A DNA stretch of 64,000 nt from Siderastrea siderea (taxonomy: Eukaryota; Cnidaria; Anthozoa; Scleractinia; Rhizangiidae): positions 74,213,770 through 74,277,769 of the forward strand of contig OZ034969.1 in NCBI GenBank assembly GCA_964030785.1, written 5' to 3'. Each line of letters opens with the position of its first letter. Position 1 is the stretch's first letter. This document shows, piece after piece, positions 22,454 to 32,579 of this stretch. The position numbers and the translations under genes are program-made. A model generated the notes under the pieces. The model saw nothing but the letters and a program-made list of their open reading frames with translations, did no database searches and was not told the DNA's origin.

Positions 22454-23326
22454 ATGTCCGTCGATCGGAAGAGAAAGCAAAGTGTACATCCTTCGGGGAA
22501 GAAGAAAAAGGAAGAGAATGTGGACTGTGATCCTGTGGTGCGCGAGGTCGTGGAAGACACCCGAGCTGCTGTGGAAGACGTGATGAAAGAATTGAATGAC
22601 ATGGTGGAGCAATCTACACCTCCACCATCACCTCAATTCACATTGACGACCGTGTATGACAAAGCCCAAGACCTCATTCCTCCCAGTTCGGTGGACTACA
22701 TGGTATGTCCTTGCCATGATTTGCGTTTGGAGGCACGAGAATCTCAAAAAGGATGGCCTTATGTGAAATGTCCCAGGCAACCGTGTTTGCTGTTTTGTGG
22801 TCAAGATCAAGCCTTGGAGTATATGAAAGCGGTGTATAGTCAACCTCATGCAGAAGTGGTGGACATGTGGTGTTGTTTGCAATGCTTTTGCCGTGAACCC
22901 GCCACGCTTCAACAGAGCCATTCTACCCAGAACCCCGATCGATTGTATGTGACCTGTTCCAAGAAAAAGTGTGGCTTCTTTCGGTGGGCCGATCAACCCT
23001 TGGGTCCCAAGTACTGGAGTTGGTTTCATGACCATCCCCCCAAAAAAGCCGACCAACAAGCTGAACCACCTTTAGCTAGCCGTGATGCTCAAGGGTATCC
23101 CAAACGTGGAGTGGACATCCCTGGCCCGCTACCTCCAGACCGAAGCAAAGAGGATCGGCCCCTGACAGATTATGAGAAACAATTGTTGCGAGAAATTCAA
23201 GATCTCAAGAACCGTCAAGAAATGATGGTAGCCCCAGCTCCACCGCACCCTAAGTACAGTGACAGTGTTGAGAACTGGCAGAAAGGTCTAGAGACAATCA
23301 CCTGTGGACATCTAGGTCTCTTTTAA
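22454..23326 (+). CDS. Tandem GRF-type zinc-finger protein
   Basis: A 290-residue protein from the ATG at 22454 (a GTG extension was dropped). A basic N-terminus (RKRKQ, GKKKKEE) looks like a nuclear localisation signal. Finger one uses Cys85, Cys87, Cys106, Cys111. Finger two (residues 144-180) uses Cys144, Cys146, Cys168, Cys173 and ends CGFFRWAD, the classic GRF signature with Gly/Asp-Arg-x-Tyr before the third Cys. A proline-rich linker and a helical segment (EKQLLREIQDLKNRQEMM) follow. GRF fingers bind single-stranded nucleic acid in topoisomerase III, APE2, NEIL3 and TTF2, so a replication or repair helper for the protein-primed genome is a reasonable guess. Frame intact. AATAAA lies just after the stop. 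Confidence 0.75.
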   Translation: MSVDRKRKQSVHPSGKKKKEENVDCDPVVREVVEDTRAAVEDVMKELNDMVEQSTPPPSPQFTLTTVYDKAQDLIPPSSVDYMVCPCHDLRLEARESQKGWPYVKCPRQPCLLFCGQDQALEYMKAVYSQPHAEVVDMWCCLQCFCREPATLQQSHSTQNPDRLYVTCSKKKCGFFRWADQPLGPKYWSWFHDHPPKKADQQAEPPLASRDAQGYPKRGVDIPGPLPPDRSKEDRPLTDYEKQLLREIQDLKNRQEMMVAPAPPHPKYSDSVENWQKGLETITCGHLGLF

Positions 23327-23336
23327 TGAGAGAACG

Positions 23337-23342
23337 AATAAA
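23337..23342 (+). terminator. Poly(A) signal AATAAA after the GRF gene
   Basis: AATAAA 11 bp after the stop at 23326 and just before the integrase region. Confidence 0.6.
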
Positions 23343-23364
23343 ATTTTTTATTTAGTGTGTCACC

Positions 23365-24796
23365 ATGGAGTCTGTGTGGATGTGTTATGGGGGTCTCTCG
23401 TCCCTGGTGCAATGGCAATGCCATCAAACCCTTTGCCAAGTCTTATATGACCACCAACCCGGTACCAAAATCCCCATTCCCCCTTGTCCCGAGGACACGC
23501 ATCCTCTCCAGATCTTTGAAGAAACCCACGTGCACCGCAACCTGTATCGATGGGTGGTGTTTGTCTTATGGTTAAAAGCCCATCCTTACGCATGGCGATG
23601 GTATCGAATCATTAAAAAGGCGCATCCCAACACTGTCCCCACCATACCGACCTTATGGGATGAATGTCAGAAAGTATGGCCCCTTGAAAGAATGTCTCCC
23701 AATCATGGTTGAATCGTTACCACGATCCTCGAACCCCCGGCAGTTTAGGAGGCGTGCAACGGTTTGCCAAAGCCCATCGTCTCCCTTTGAAAAAAGCCCA
23801 ACGGGTCTTGGAACGGGATTTGGCCTACACGTTACATAAACCGCGACGTCGTCGTTTTCCCACCGTACCCGTGATCGTAGGAGGTTTAGATGATCAATGG
23901 GTGGCAGATTTAGTGGAAGTGCAACCGTTGGCCAAGTATAATGGGGGTATACGATATTTACTGACGGTGTTGGATGTGTTGTCCAAGTACGCGTGGGTAC
24001 AACCGTTGGAAGACAAAACCGGCGTGGCGTTGGTCCATGCCTTTGACGTCATCCCAATCGATTGCAAACGGATCGAGGGAAAGAATTTTATAATCGGACC
24101 TTTCAACGTTGGCTTGACGAGCAAGACATTCAACATTTTTCCACCGAAGGGGATGCTAAAGCCAGTGTGGTGGAACGATTTAATCAGACCTTGAAAGAAC
24201 GGTTGTACCGTTATTTTACCGCCGCCAACACCTTGAAATTTGACGATGTGTTACCCGAGTTGGTGCAAGGCTATTATGCCACACTTCATCGAAGTATTGC
24301 TATGGCCCCTCAAGACGTGACGTGGGACAACGAAGAAGCTGTGTGGAAACGATTGTATGGTCAACGATTGAAAGGCAAGAAAAAACCTAAATTCAAAGTA
24401 GGAGATCGTGTACGTCTCAATAAGATTAATCGTACGTTTGCCAAAGGCTATCTACCCGGTTGGACCGAAGAAGTGTTTGTCGTGCATCGTGTGGTCCCGG
24501 GCCCGGTGCCCACGTATAAGATTCACGAATGGGATGACACCCCCGTCCAAGGCACGTTTTATGAAGAGGATTTACAAAAAGTCCATGTGTCCGATGTGTT
24601 TCGCATCGAAAAGGTACTTAAGCGACAAAAAGATCGTTGGTTGGTCAAGTGGAAAGGGTGGCCAGACAAGTACAATAGTTGGATTGCAAGCCAAGACGTG
24701 ACGTCTCTCCAACCACCCAAGAGGAAAGAGACAAGGCCGCCCAAGAGGAAAAAGACCCAAGAGACAAGCCCACCCAAAAGACGACGACGCGACTAA
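23365..24796 (+). pseudogene. INT: Polinton integrase (rve/DDE) with chromodomain, frameshifted
   Basis: Three consecutive reading frames make up one integrase region: 23365-23712, about 23709-24055 and about 24062-24796. The middle part has DPRTPGSLGG, LHKPRRRRFP and WVADLVEV with the first catalytic Asp. The last part has QTDRGKEF (second Asp) and ASVVERFNQTLKERL (catalytic Glu), then an SH3-like KFKVGDRVRL segment and a chromodomain (FRIEKVL, WLVKWKGWP). The junctions near 23700 and 24055 are frameshifts, and the second also seems to lack about ten codons between the first and second Asp. The first 116-codon ORF may be an N-terminal extension or a separate small gene. Role in the family: insertion of linear DNA with 6-bp duplications, chromatin-targeted by the chromodomain. 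Starts 2 bp before the next gene. Confidence 0.85.
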
Positions 24797-24797
24797 A

Positions 24798-25838
24798 ATG
24801 ACGTTGGTGCCCAACTCTTCGTTTTACGTGACGTTGATGAGTCATGCTAGTACCAAAGAGTTTCCTGGGAACAAGAGCCATCATTTCAGAAACCGGTTGC
24901 CCAAACCCATCCGATTTGTCGGACGAGGATGGATGGTAGGCATGGCGAGCTTATCCTTACCCACCATTCCAGTGGTAGCGGAAGAAGGAGGAGTGGGCGA
25001 TTCCCATCCTCTGTTGTACGTACGATGGCACGAACGGGTGCATGACACAGACGATCAAGGGAACGACGTGTGGTACCATGAACGGCGCGAACTCTTTGTC
25101 TACGGTCGAGATATGAGAAAGCAATTGTCCTCGTCGACGGGACCGCACTTTTTTCATCAACTGGTGTATCGTTACGTGCAAGCACGTGCGAAACAAACCC
25201 AACCCCTCAACAAATGGGCGGAGAACAATGGCGTCAAATTGTACCCGACCTTTGAATGGACCTCCGAAGGGGATTTGGTGTTGAATACTGTCAATGTGGA
25301 TTACAAAGCTCAAGTGGCGCACGTGTCATGGGGCAAAACCTTGGCCCTGAAAATGGGATGGATTGAACAAGTGTCCCTGGGCGTGTATCGATTGGGTGCC
25401 AATCTCTTGCAAGAATTTCATTCGGACTCCATTCCCACGCCAACGGACGTCCGCGATGCCGGCAACAAGCCCCTCTTTTGGAAAGTGGATGGGGATTATA
25501 TGAAGTTGAGTATGACCTGTAATTGGCGGTTTGTGAATTTGAACAACACCTTTCGTCCCTCGTCGGAATTTCCCTCGACGCGTCCTTTGCACGTGTATTG
25601 CGATGTAGGGACCAGCAGCATGGTAGGGGGTCGCATCACAGATCTCTTACGAGAAATCAAGTACCAACCTCAAAATACCACCCACTTTGAACCTCGACAT
25701 ATTCAATATGTCCCGGTACGCAATGAAGTGGTGGAAATCGTGGAAACCCAGATGGCCGAAACCAATGGGGATCTGGTGCAATTTGGCGAAGGGCGTACCC
25801 TCCTGACCCTCCACTTTAAAAGGGAAGTGATGGTGTGA
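24798..25838 (+). CDS. Minor capsid (penton-type) protein, copy 1
   Basis: 346 residues, uninterrupted. The N-terminus reads FYVTLMSHASTKEFPGN, then KPIRFVGRGWMVGMASLSLP. The C-terminal third has NWRFVNLN, PLHVYCDVG, VGGRITDLLRE, VPVRNEVVEIVE and LTLHFKRE. This N-terminal 'FYVTLPS' plus C-terminal 'LR..E..E...TLHF' layout is that of a conserved Polinton virion protein family that I associate with the minor capsid/penton; the exact structural role is from memory of the family, not proven here. It starts 2 bp after the integrase stop and is followed by a paralog, so a tandem gene duplication is evident. This copy is the only intact large virion gene in the element. Confidence 0.65.
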   Translation: MTLVPNSSFYVTLMSHASTKEFPGNKSHHFRNRLPKPIRFVGRGWMVGMASLSLPTIPVVAEEGGVGDSHPLLYVRWHERVHDTDDQGNDVWYHERRELFVYGRDMRKQLSSSTGPHFFHQLVYRYVQARAKQTQPLNKWAENNGVKLYPTFEWTSEGDLVLNTVNVDYKAQVAHVSWGKTLALKMGWIEQVSLGVYRLGANLLQEFHSDSIPTPTDVRDAGNKPLFWKVDGDYMKLSMTCNWRFVNLNNTFRPSSEFPSTRPLHVYCDVGTSSMVGGRITDLLREIKYQPQNTTHFEPRHIQYVPVRNEVVEIVETQMAETNGDLVQFGEGRTLLTLHFKREVMV

Positions 25839-25854
25839 AGAAGAAGAAGACAAG

Positions 25855-26695
25855 ATGTCGTTCTACGTGACTTTACCCAGTCATGCCAACCGACATGAAT
25901 TTCCCAACAACCAAGCCAATTCCTTCAAGATTCGTTTACCTCAACCGTTACAGCTCACGGGGGGTGGATGGCAAGTGGGTTTGAGTGCCATTTCCTTACC
26001 GGACACGGGGGTCAACATTTTTAATCTGCTGCCGGCGGATCAGTTCGTGTTTGGCACCTCTTGTTATCGATTGACCTCCTCCGCGGGACGTGTGGTGAAA
26101 AGCTTCAATGTGAAAATGGACGATTTGAAACATGATGATTCCATTCTGGATGGCGTGACCTTCATGAAAGCCTTTTTGCATTGGGTGAGACAACGTATGA
26201 ACTATGCTTACCTGGACTACCATGGCGCGCCGAATACGGAGCGGGGACAAAAGACGTGTACGACTTTTGAGTGGGACGACGAGGATTTGGTGATGAACAA
26301 TCGCAATATCTCACGGTACAAGTACGTGCTTCCATACAAAGACAACGCGACGATGTTCGTCCCTCACTTGAGCATTCATCATCTCATGGCCGAAAAAATG
26401 GGATGGTTTAAAAAAAAGGACGCAGGAAACTATTTGTTGGGACCCAACTTGAACATGGAATTCCGTGATGACAAGGTTCCCAACAATAGCGACATTGAAT
26501 TAAGAAATAGCAAAAACGACCCGCAGTATTATCAAGTGAGCACGGATGGTGGTGGGACCTCGTGGATTTGGTTGAGTTTCAGCGTGAATTGGCGTTTCAC
26601 CAATTTGAATGTAGCGTTTCGTGCCGTGGTGGGTGACCCCACACGATCGTTGCACGTGTACTCGGACGTGGCAGGCAGCAGTGTGGTGGGCAATC
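25855..26695 (+). pseudogene. Minor capsid (penton-type) protein, copy 2, 5' part
   Basis: Starts at the ATG 25855, 17 bp after copy one. FYVTLPSHANRHEFPNN and LTGGGWQVGLSAISLPD match the N-terminal signature of copy one, and NWRFTNLN with LHVYSDVAGSSVVGN match its C-terminal third. The frame is cut at 26695 by a composite 5,029-bp insertion and resumes at 31725. Host codon phase is kept exactly across the insertion (841 plus 227 bases is 356 codons), so the insert went in without deletion or long duplication. Inactive here unless excised. Confidence 0.8.
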
Positions 26696-27113
26696 CCAAT
26701 TATACCAGGGCCAGAGGCCTGCCAGTATAATTGAAATTATATAAACAAACGAAGTGAGAAATATATGAGAAAACATCAGGTAGAATCCCACTTACTGTGC
26801 TACGAACCACTCTTTAACACATCTAGAATAAAAGAAAAACATAACTGTACCCCCCTGGGTAAGAAAAAGTCACACATGACGTAATACCATAACTCCCTGC
26901 GATCGTATAATAGACCGCTGGCCTCTGAGCCCTCCATTCTTTTAACGCTGTGGACGGTTCTTGTATTGGCACCATAGACATGGTACCTGAAAGTGTAAAA
27001 ATGAGGTGTCACCGTCGACAGGGAAGGGTGGGTGGGTCCTCATATATTTCTCACTTCGTTTGTTTATATAATTTCAATTATACTGGCAGGCCTCTGGCCC
27101 TGGTATAATTGGG
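26696..27113. mobile_element. Short DIRS-related element with inverted ends
   Basis: About 75 bp at the left (ATTATACCAGGGCCAGAGG to AAATATATGAG) recur inverted at about 27034-27113. Between them, 26773-26945 is an inverted copy of the right end of the neighbouring DIRS element (31513-31690, the part with ATGTGTGACTTTTTCTTACC). It looks like an internally deleted relative of the same DIRS family, joined directly to the larger copy. It has no coding capacity. Whether it inserted before, with or after the larger copy cannot be read from the sequence alone. Confidence 0.6.
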
Positions 27114-27376
27114 ATTATATTACACAAACTCCGTTCGAAATATATGAGACAACATCAGGTAGAGTTCAACGCAGAAGGATGGTGCCAATAATAGACAGAC
27201 AGAATCAAATAACTTGAAAGACTTTAATGTCAACAAAAATACTGCAAAGTTGACAAAGTCAATAAGGGGAAGGTGAGGTAATTCACCATAACATCATCAG
27301 ATTGCTTAACTGAAATCTCAAAGTCATGAGCTGTTTGTAAGCTCAATGTATGGTTAGTATAAAGTTACAAAAAGTT

Positions 27377-28211
27377 TCAATGAAGAACAGCATGTGCAAA
27401 AGTTGAGCTGTGAACAGGTTTGTAGTAAAACTTCTGAAATGTAGATGGAGAAGACCAGTCAGCCATCTTCAAAATCTCAGATAATGGGACGTTGGAATTG
27501 GCAGCTGCAGTGGTTGAAGCTCCACGCACAGAATGTGCCTTAAAGATATCACTTTTGACTCCAGAAGCCTTCAGAAGAGAACGTAGCCACCTTGCCAAGG
27601 ATGGAGCCGAAATTGGTTTGTGAGGCTTCACATACGATATAAATAATGGATCTGGTTTAGACGAGGGGATAGCTGGACGAACTGAACGTGTAGCCTTTAA
27701 GTAGCAACGTAATGTCTCTACTGGGCATAACTTGGAGTTTGAAGGGAAACGCGCGAAGAAAGCCTTCGGTAGTTGATCAGCTGTGCCCCTTTTACGAGGA
27801 GACGAGAGAATAAACTCAACACCATCAGGAAGGATGCGGCAGTGGCGTAGATCCAGCTTTGTAAGTGCTGAAACTCTTTCGGGACAAGTTAAGGAAAATA
27901 ACATTGCAAGTTTCCATGACAACTGCTTGAGAGACAGTGACCTGTTACTGCCAAGAGACGCAAGATATGTAGTCACCAAACTCACTTCCCATGTGTGGGA
28001 GTATCTAGGTTTAGGGGGGCGATTGTTGAACATCCCCTTAAGAAGCTGGATGACTAACGGGTTTTGACCCACAGGGAGGCCATTCAGTTTGGTGTGAGAG
28101 GTGGAGATCGCTGAGCGTGCTACATTAACTGAGCGATAAGCTGCACCACTGTTGAAGTACTCGGTTAAGTATAGTAGAATGTCGGTTAATGGCGCTGAAA
28201 GAGGATCAGTC
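27377..28211 (-). CDS. DIRS tyrosine recombinase
   Basis: An open frame of about 278 codons without an early ATG, overlapping the end of the RNase H frame, as is usual in DIRS elements. It contains NVARSAISTSHTKLNG and VGQNPLV (core-binding part), ERVSALTKLDLRH with the first catalytic Arg, HSVRGASTTAA with the His-x-x-Arg pair, and ADWSSPSTFQKFYYKP with the terminal catalytic Tyr. All four key residues are visible. Family role: integrates a circular DNA copy by site-specific recombination rather than by a DDE integrase, consistent with the lack of a target duplication at this insertion. The frame itself is uninterrupted. Confidence 0.85.
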
Positions 28212-30150
28212 TTTCTCTTAACACACTAGCCACTCCAGCGTCTCCAAGCTGATTGATAGGTTTTCCTTGTAGATGGGCGGGATGCTGAGAGGAGAGTCTC
28301 CGTAACGTTGTCTGGAATTCCCATTGTCTGGTTCTGTCCCCGGAGACATGAAACACGGCTAAGTGTAGTCTGGGGAACATTGGATGAATCCTCTGAGGGT
28401 CGGCTGGGTCCCTCAGGAGGTGTCTGTAGCTCGGGAGGAGGACAGGTTGCTCGACCAGGAGGCTCAGTAGTAGTGGCCACCATGGTTGAGCTGGCCAAAT
28501 GGGTGCCACTAATATGATGTCTGCTTTGTCCTGAGACAGTTTGTTTAGGACGGCTGGAATCAGATTGAAGGGTGGAAAGGCGTAGCCCTTGAAGGGTGCC
28601 CAGTCCATTGTCAACGCATCCGCATGCAGTGCCTCTGGATCCGGACGCCAGCTGACGTACTGGGGAAGTTGGGTGGATAGGCGAGAGGCAAACAGGTCGA
28701 TTTTGCACCCCTTCCGAAATGGGGAAATCGTTTGAGGGTCTATCTTCCACTCGCTGCTGTCGTTGAACACCCTCGACTCTGAGTCGGCGATGGTGTTCAA
28801 CTTGCCGGGTACGTGCTGAGCTGATATCATGATGTTCCTCTCCAGGCACCATAGCCAGAGTTCCAATGTGAGTGCTAAGAGGCAGGGTGAGTGGGTACCG
28901 CCTTTGTTGTTTACATGGGCTACTGCCGTTGTGTTGTCTATTCTCAGGCATACCACCTTGTGGGATTGTTTCTTTAGAAAGGACTTTAGGGCAAGAAAGG
29001 CAGCCTTGAGCTCTAATACGTTTATGCGTTCGCTGACTGACCAACGCCCGTTTGTGCGTTGAATTTCGCAGACCACGCCCCATCCCGTCTTGGATGCATC
29101 TGTTGTTATAAACAACGTTGGAGCTGGAGGTCTGATTGGGCTGCCGTTCACAAAGTTGATGTTGGACACCCCCAACGGAGTTCTTCCAAAGAGTTGTGAT
29201 CCAGAGTAATAAACACATCGAAGTTCTGGTTGTTCACATGTAGAGCTTGGATCATTCTGATCTGCAAGTATCGGAAATGAAGGGGGGCTTGCCAAATTGC
29301 TGGGCGACACGACTCTAAAGTGCCTAGTAAACTTGCTATTTGACGAGCAGACATAGTTGGAGTTACGGTTGCCTTCAGGCAAAGGGATTTCACCTTTACA
29401 ACTTTCTCCTGTGGGAGGCTTAGTGTTTCTACAGTGGAGTCGATTACAAAACCCAGGAATGTTATTATTTGGGTTGGGATTAGACATGACTTTTCCCGAT
29501 TGATAGTGAAGCCTAGGCTTTCCAGGAGGGATACAGCCAGAGCTGTGTGACTCTGCGCCTCCTGGTAGGTTGACCCCAAGATTAGGAAGTCGTCCAGATA
29601 GAGTATCATACGAACACCCCGTTTGCGAAGGAATGCTGCTACGGGTTTTAAAAGTTTGGTGAAGATCCTTGGTGCAGTATTTAAGCCAAAACAAAGGCCT
29701 TGGAAGGCGTAACATTTGTCTCTCCAAAGGAATTGAAGAAACTTTTGTGAGTCCTTGTGGACTGAGACTGACAGATAAGCATCTTTCAGATCCAGAGTGG
29801 TCATATAATCTCCCTTTTGAAGTAGAGACTTTAGGCAATGAATGCTTTCCATCTGGAAGTGTGAGTTTTCCACAAACTTGTTCAGGAAACTCAAGTCTAT
29901 CACAGGTCGAAAAGTTCCACCCTTTTTGGGGACTAGGAACAAACGACTGAAGAAACCCTCTCTTATGGGGGGTGTTTCTGCAATGGCCCCCTTGGTGAGG
30001 AGGCTCTCCACCTCTGAATCTATAGGGTGAGCATTTACTTGGTTGGGGTTTGTAACTGGTAGAGAAAACTGAACTGGTTTGCAACGCAACGGAATTTTGT
30101 AACCTGAAACAATACTGAGGATGTCTGGGTCGGAGGTTATTTTCCTCCAG
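28186..30150 (-). pseudogene. DIRS reverse transcriptase-RNase H, frameshifted
   Basis: The RT part (about 30089-29163) shows FFSRLFLVPKKGGTFRPVID, LDLKDAYLSV, GLNTAPRIFTKL and the catalytic YLDDFLILG. The RNase H part (about 29150-28700, another frame) shows ITTDASKTGWG, INVLELKAAFLAL, LRIDNTTAVAHVN and VPGKLNTIAD. The switch falls in a run of five G at about 29169-29173 (minus strand), so a single-base homopolymer change is the likely break. Downstream of RNase H the frame encodes the DIRS-type linker (IDLFASRLSTQLPQYVSW, and WPAQPWWP). In the family this protein copies the RNA into the circular intermediate. Confidence 0.85.
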
Positions 30151-30154
30151 TTGT

Positions 30155-31353
30155 CTATGAATGAGTCGATTCTTTTGCCTCTTGTTTGGGGACACGAAAG
30201 GAACGTCCGTTTTTTGAACGGTTGTTGTACTTAGAGTAGGAGCCAGCAAAGGGCTTGTCCTTGTTAGGAGGACGCGAAGGCCCTGAGCGCGGGCGCTTAG
30301 CAGGCCGGGAGGCTGCACCCAAGTTCTTTGCGAGGCCCCTCGAAAGGTCTGCTTGTTTTGATGCAATACTTGGAGAGTCATCCCCAAAGAGCTGTCGCTT
30401 AGCATTGGGGAGAGGCTGGTCAGCCAGGCCAGTCTTTTCTTTATTTATGGCCACGAGGATTTTCTTCCTCCGTAAGGCTGAAACTGGAAATTTGCAGAGC
30501 CTAGCAAACATAGTGACTGCTCAAGAATTAATTTGATGTCATCTTTGGATATCTCTTGGTCCGAACATAAAGCATCGTGTAAGCAACAAAGGGGACCTGT
30601 TGTGTTTAGCATGGACCTCTGCACAGAGGCCAGTTCTTTGTCACGCTCTTGTGTATACTTTCGAGACTTTAATGGGGAGATCTGATTCAAAACAGAGTTG
30701 TCCAAGGTCGGTGAGAACAGGCAGTCGACAGATGGGATTGAATAGCTATCAAGTATGTCACTCACTTGATCATAAGTTAACTTCCGACGGAAGTGTTTTT
30801 CCAAAAAGGCGGTAAAATTCGCCTTTGGTTCCCATGAGGACTGCTGAGAATCTGGATCATAAAGATCACCGCCATTTGAAGACACGTTTGGCGCGTTTGG
30901 CCGCCCTTCGGCTTCATTTGGGGGTGTATTAACCCCGCTTTGAGGTTCAGAAACCTCGGTTGGTGGCTCATTTGCCCGAGTTGGTGGCTCATTAGCCCGT
31001 GCTAGTGGCTTTGAAGCCGTAACCAAGCCCTCACTATCGGATAAAGCAAGGTCTTCGTCCGAGTGAACCATCACAGAGAGTGTGTCAATTTCCACGCTAG
31101 GATCTGGAGGGAAGACTGTGAGGTTTTGATGCCAATGCTTTTCCATGGACGACACACGATCGTTTGTGTGTTTTAGGTCTTGTTGGACCTCTTGTAAAGT
31201 TTTCAGGATAGCCGATAAGGAATCCTGTTCCTCATTTGAGGTTCTCGGACGTTTATGAGCGCTTGGAGGAGGAGACTTCTCCAGGTCGCTTCGGCGGCCA
31301 TGCTTTGATCTGGAGCGAGATCTCGAGCGTGAACGATGACGTTTCTTGCTCAT
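30155..31353 (-). pseudogene. DIRS gag-like protein, frameshifted
   Basis: Starts at the ATG 31353 with an Arg/Ser dipeptide run (RSRSRSRSRS) and a basic KRPRTSNEEQD stretch. A coiled segment, a repetitive acidic-neutral linker (ANEPPTRANEPP type repeats) and an alpha-helical region up to LLGSANFQF follow. The frame then shifts near 30500 and continues as FPVSALRRKKILVAINKEK to 30155. Order and composition match DIRS ORF1 nucleoproteins, which package the RNA. The product is interrupted by one frameshift. Confidence 0.7.
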
Positions 31354-31724
31354 TGCGAAGGAACAACGCGGAAAAAATTCCTGAAAGAGAAGTAACTACT
31401 TACCCAACAAACGAAACGACTCTAAAAGAGCCGAGGTTAGCCGTAAGACGGCCAAAAAAGATTAAAAAGTGTGGTAAAAGAAACCACTTACCTGTTGTGG
31501 TCCGTAGCACGAGGGAAAAGATGGAGGGCTCAGAGGCCAGCGGTCTATTATACGATCGCCGGGAGTTATGGTATTACGTCATGTGTGACTTTTTCTTACC
31601 CAGGGGGGTACAGTTATGTTTTTCTTTTATTCTAGATGTGTTAAAGAGTGGTTCGTAGCACAGTAAGTGGGATTCTACCTGATGTTTTCTCATATATGTC
31701 GAACGGAGTTTGTGTAATATAATC

Positions 31725-31951
31725 GCGTGACCGATTTGTTGCGTGAAATCCAGTACAAGCGGCAAGGACGAGGCACCCTGTACTTTGAACCGTTGCACAT
31801 TCAATACCTACCTCTTCGTAACGAGGTAGTGGAAATTATTCACATTTAAGTAGCCGAAACGATTGGTACCGGGGGAGACTTGGTCAAGTTTGGTGAAGGT
31901 CATACCATTGTCATGTTGCACTTCAAAAGACATAAAAAGGGGAGGACTTGA
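31725..31951 (+). pseudogene. Minor capsid copy 2, 3' part
   Basis: Resumes the frame of 25855-26695. VTDLLREIQYK, LHIQYLPLRNEVVEII and FGEGHTIVMLHFKR align with the C-terminal end of copy one. A TAA at 31847-31849 interrupts it before the natural TGA at 31949-31951, independent of the retrotransposon insertion. So this paralog has two separate lesions. Confidence 0.8.
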
Positions 31952-31978
31952 CAAAGGGAGTGTCCAATCACAACAAAG

Positions 31979-32167
31979 ATGCCCAAGACAAGAGTGCGTC
32001 GAAGGAGACGAAGAAGAAGGCAACGAGGGGGTTTATTCCCACTCGCCGCGCTCATTCCAGCCTTGATCGCTGGAGGGAAAGCCGTGGCGTTGGGTGCAGC
32101 AGGTGGTGCGGCGAGTTACGGTGCCAAAAAAGGGTTGGAAGCAGCCTTTCGGAAAAAACGACGATGA
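31979..32167 (+). CDS. Adenovirus pX/mu-like core peptide, copy 1
   Basis: 62 residues from the ATG at 31979. An Arg-rich head (VRRRRRRRRQR) is followed by a Gly/Ala-rich hydrophobic segment beginning GGLFPLAALIPALIAGGKA and a basic tail (FRKKRR). This layout resembles adenovirus core protein pX/mu and the short basic-hydrophobic proteins of adintoviruses, which condense DNA in the virion or act on membranes after protease cleavage. Gly-Gly-Leu and Gly-Ala-Ala sites would suit an adenain-type protease, but no cleavage site is proven. A similar peptide is encoded at 37162-37341. Upstream CATAAAAAG (31930) may be its TATA. Confidence 0.65.
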   Translation: MPKTRVRRRRRRRRQRGGLFPLAALIPALIAGGKAVALGAAGGAASYGAKKGLEAAFRKKRR

Positions 32168-32170
32168 CGG

Positions 32171-32179
32171 TATAAAAAG
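32171..32179 (+). promoter_or_regulatory. TATA box before the basic virion protein
   Basis: TATAAAAAG, 71 bp before the ATG at 32242. Confidence 0.6.
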
Positions 32180-32241
32180 AGACGAGTCTTGTGACACAAA
32201 CAAAAACGTGATCCTTGGTAACGCGTGAAGAGTACAGCACG

Positions 32242-32577
32242 ATGCGTGGGGGAAGTTTGACACGATTTCGGACAGACGAGTGGTATGATCAACATGGTCA
32301 AAGTGGAAAAGGGTTGATGACGGATCTCTTGCGTGGGGGTTTCCAAGGCCTTAAAAGCACGCGAAATCCTTTGAAATTGCCTAGTAATATCAAGAGAGGA
32401 TTGGAAACGGGCTTCACACGAGGTGTTAAACGCAAAGCCGAAGACGTCATTAAAAAGGAAATTACCAAACAAGCCAAGAAAGCTTTGAGTAATAAGAACG
32501 TGAAAGAAGCTGTGCGTGTGGCCAGTGCTTTGTTTCCCAAACAAACCAAACGAGCGCGAGATATTTTTGGAGTGTGA
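32242..32577 (+). CDS. Basic virion-type protein, uncharacterised
   Basis: 111 residues from the ATG at 32242 (a TTG extension was discarded). The N-terminus MRGGSLTRFRTDEWYD is followed by helical, strongly basic sequence (KAEDVIKKEITKQAKKA, then ALFPKQTKRARDIFGV). Lys and Arg dominate, and no hydrophobic segment is present. Position between pX-like and Arg-rich genes just before the capsid gene suggests a DNA-binding core or scaffold component, by analogy with adenovirus minor core proteins. I do not recognise a named family. Frame intact, TATA box present. Confidence 0.6.
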   Translation: MRGGSLTRFRTDEWYDQHGQSGKGLMTDLLRGGFQGLKSTRNPLKLPSNIKRGLETGFTRGVKRKAEDVIKKEITKQAKKALSNKNVKEAVRVASALFPKQTKRARDIFGV

Positions 32578-32579
32578 AC

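Larger units (their letters stand above)
27114..31724 (-). mobile_element. DIRS-type tyrosine-recombinase retrotransposon
   Basis: A 4.6-kb element read on the minus strand, with gag, RT plus RNase H and tyrosine recombinase in that order. Its ends are inverted: ATTATATTACACAAACTCCG at the left and the complementary CGGAGTTTGTGTAATATAAT at the right (31705-31722). The similarity is short at the left end and continues into the neighbouring short element. It sits in the second minor-capsid gene with only AATC microhomology and no clear target duplication, as expected for recombinase-mediated insertion. Frameshifts in gag and in the RT/RNase H ORF show it is decayed. Confidence 0.9.

Noticed and set aside
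28226..29218. 330-codon minus-strand open frame inside the DIRS
   Set aside because: It overlaps the RNase H frame in another phase and shows no domain except at the shared end; treated as a shadow.
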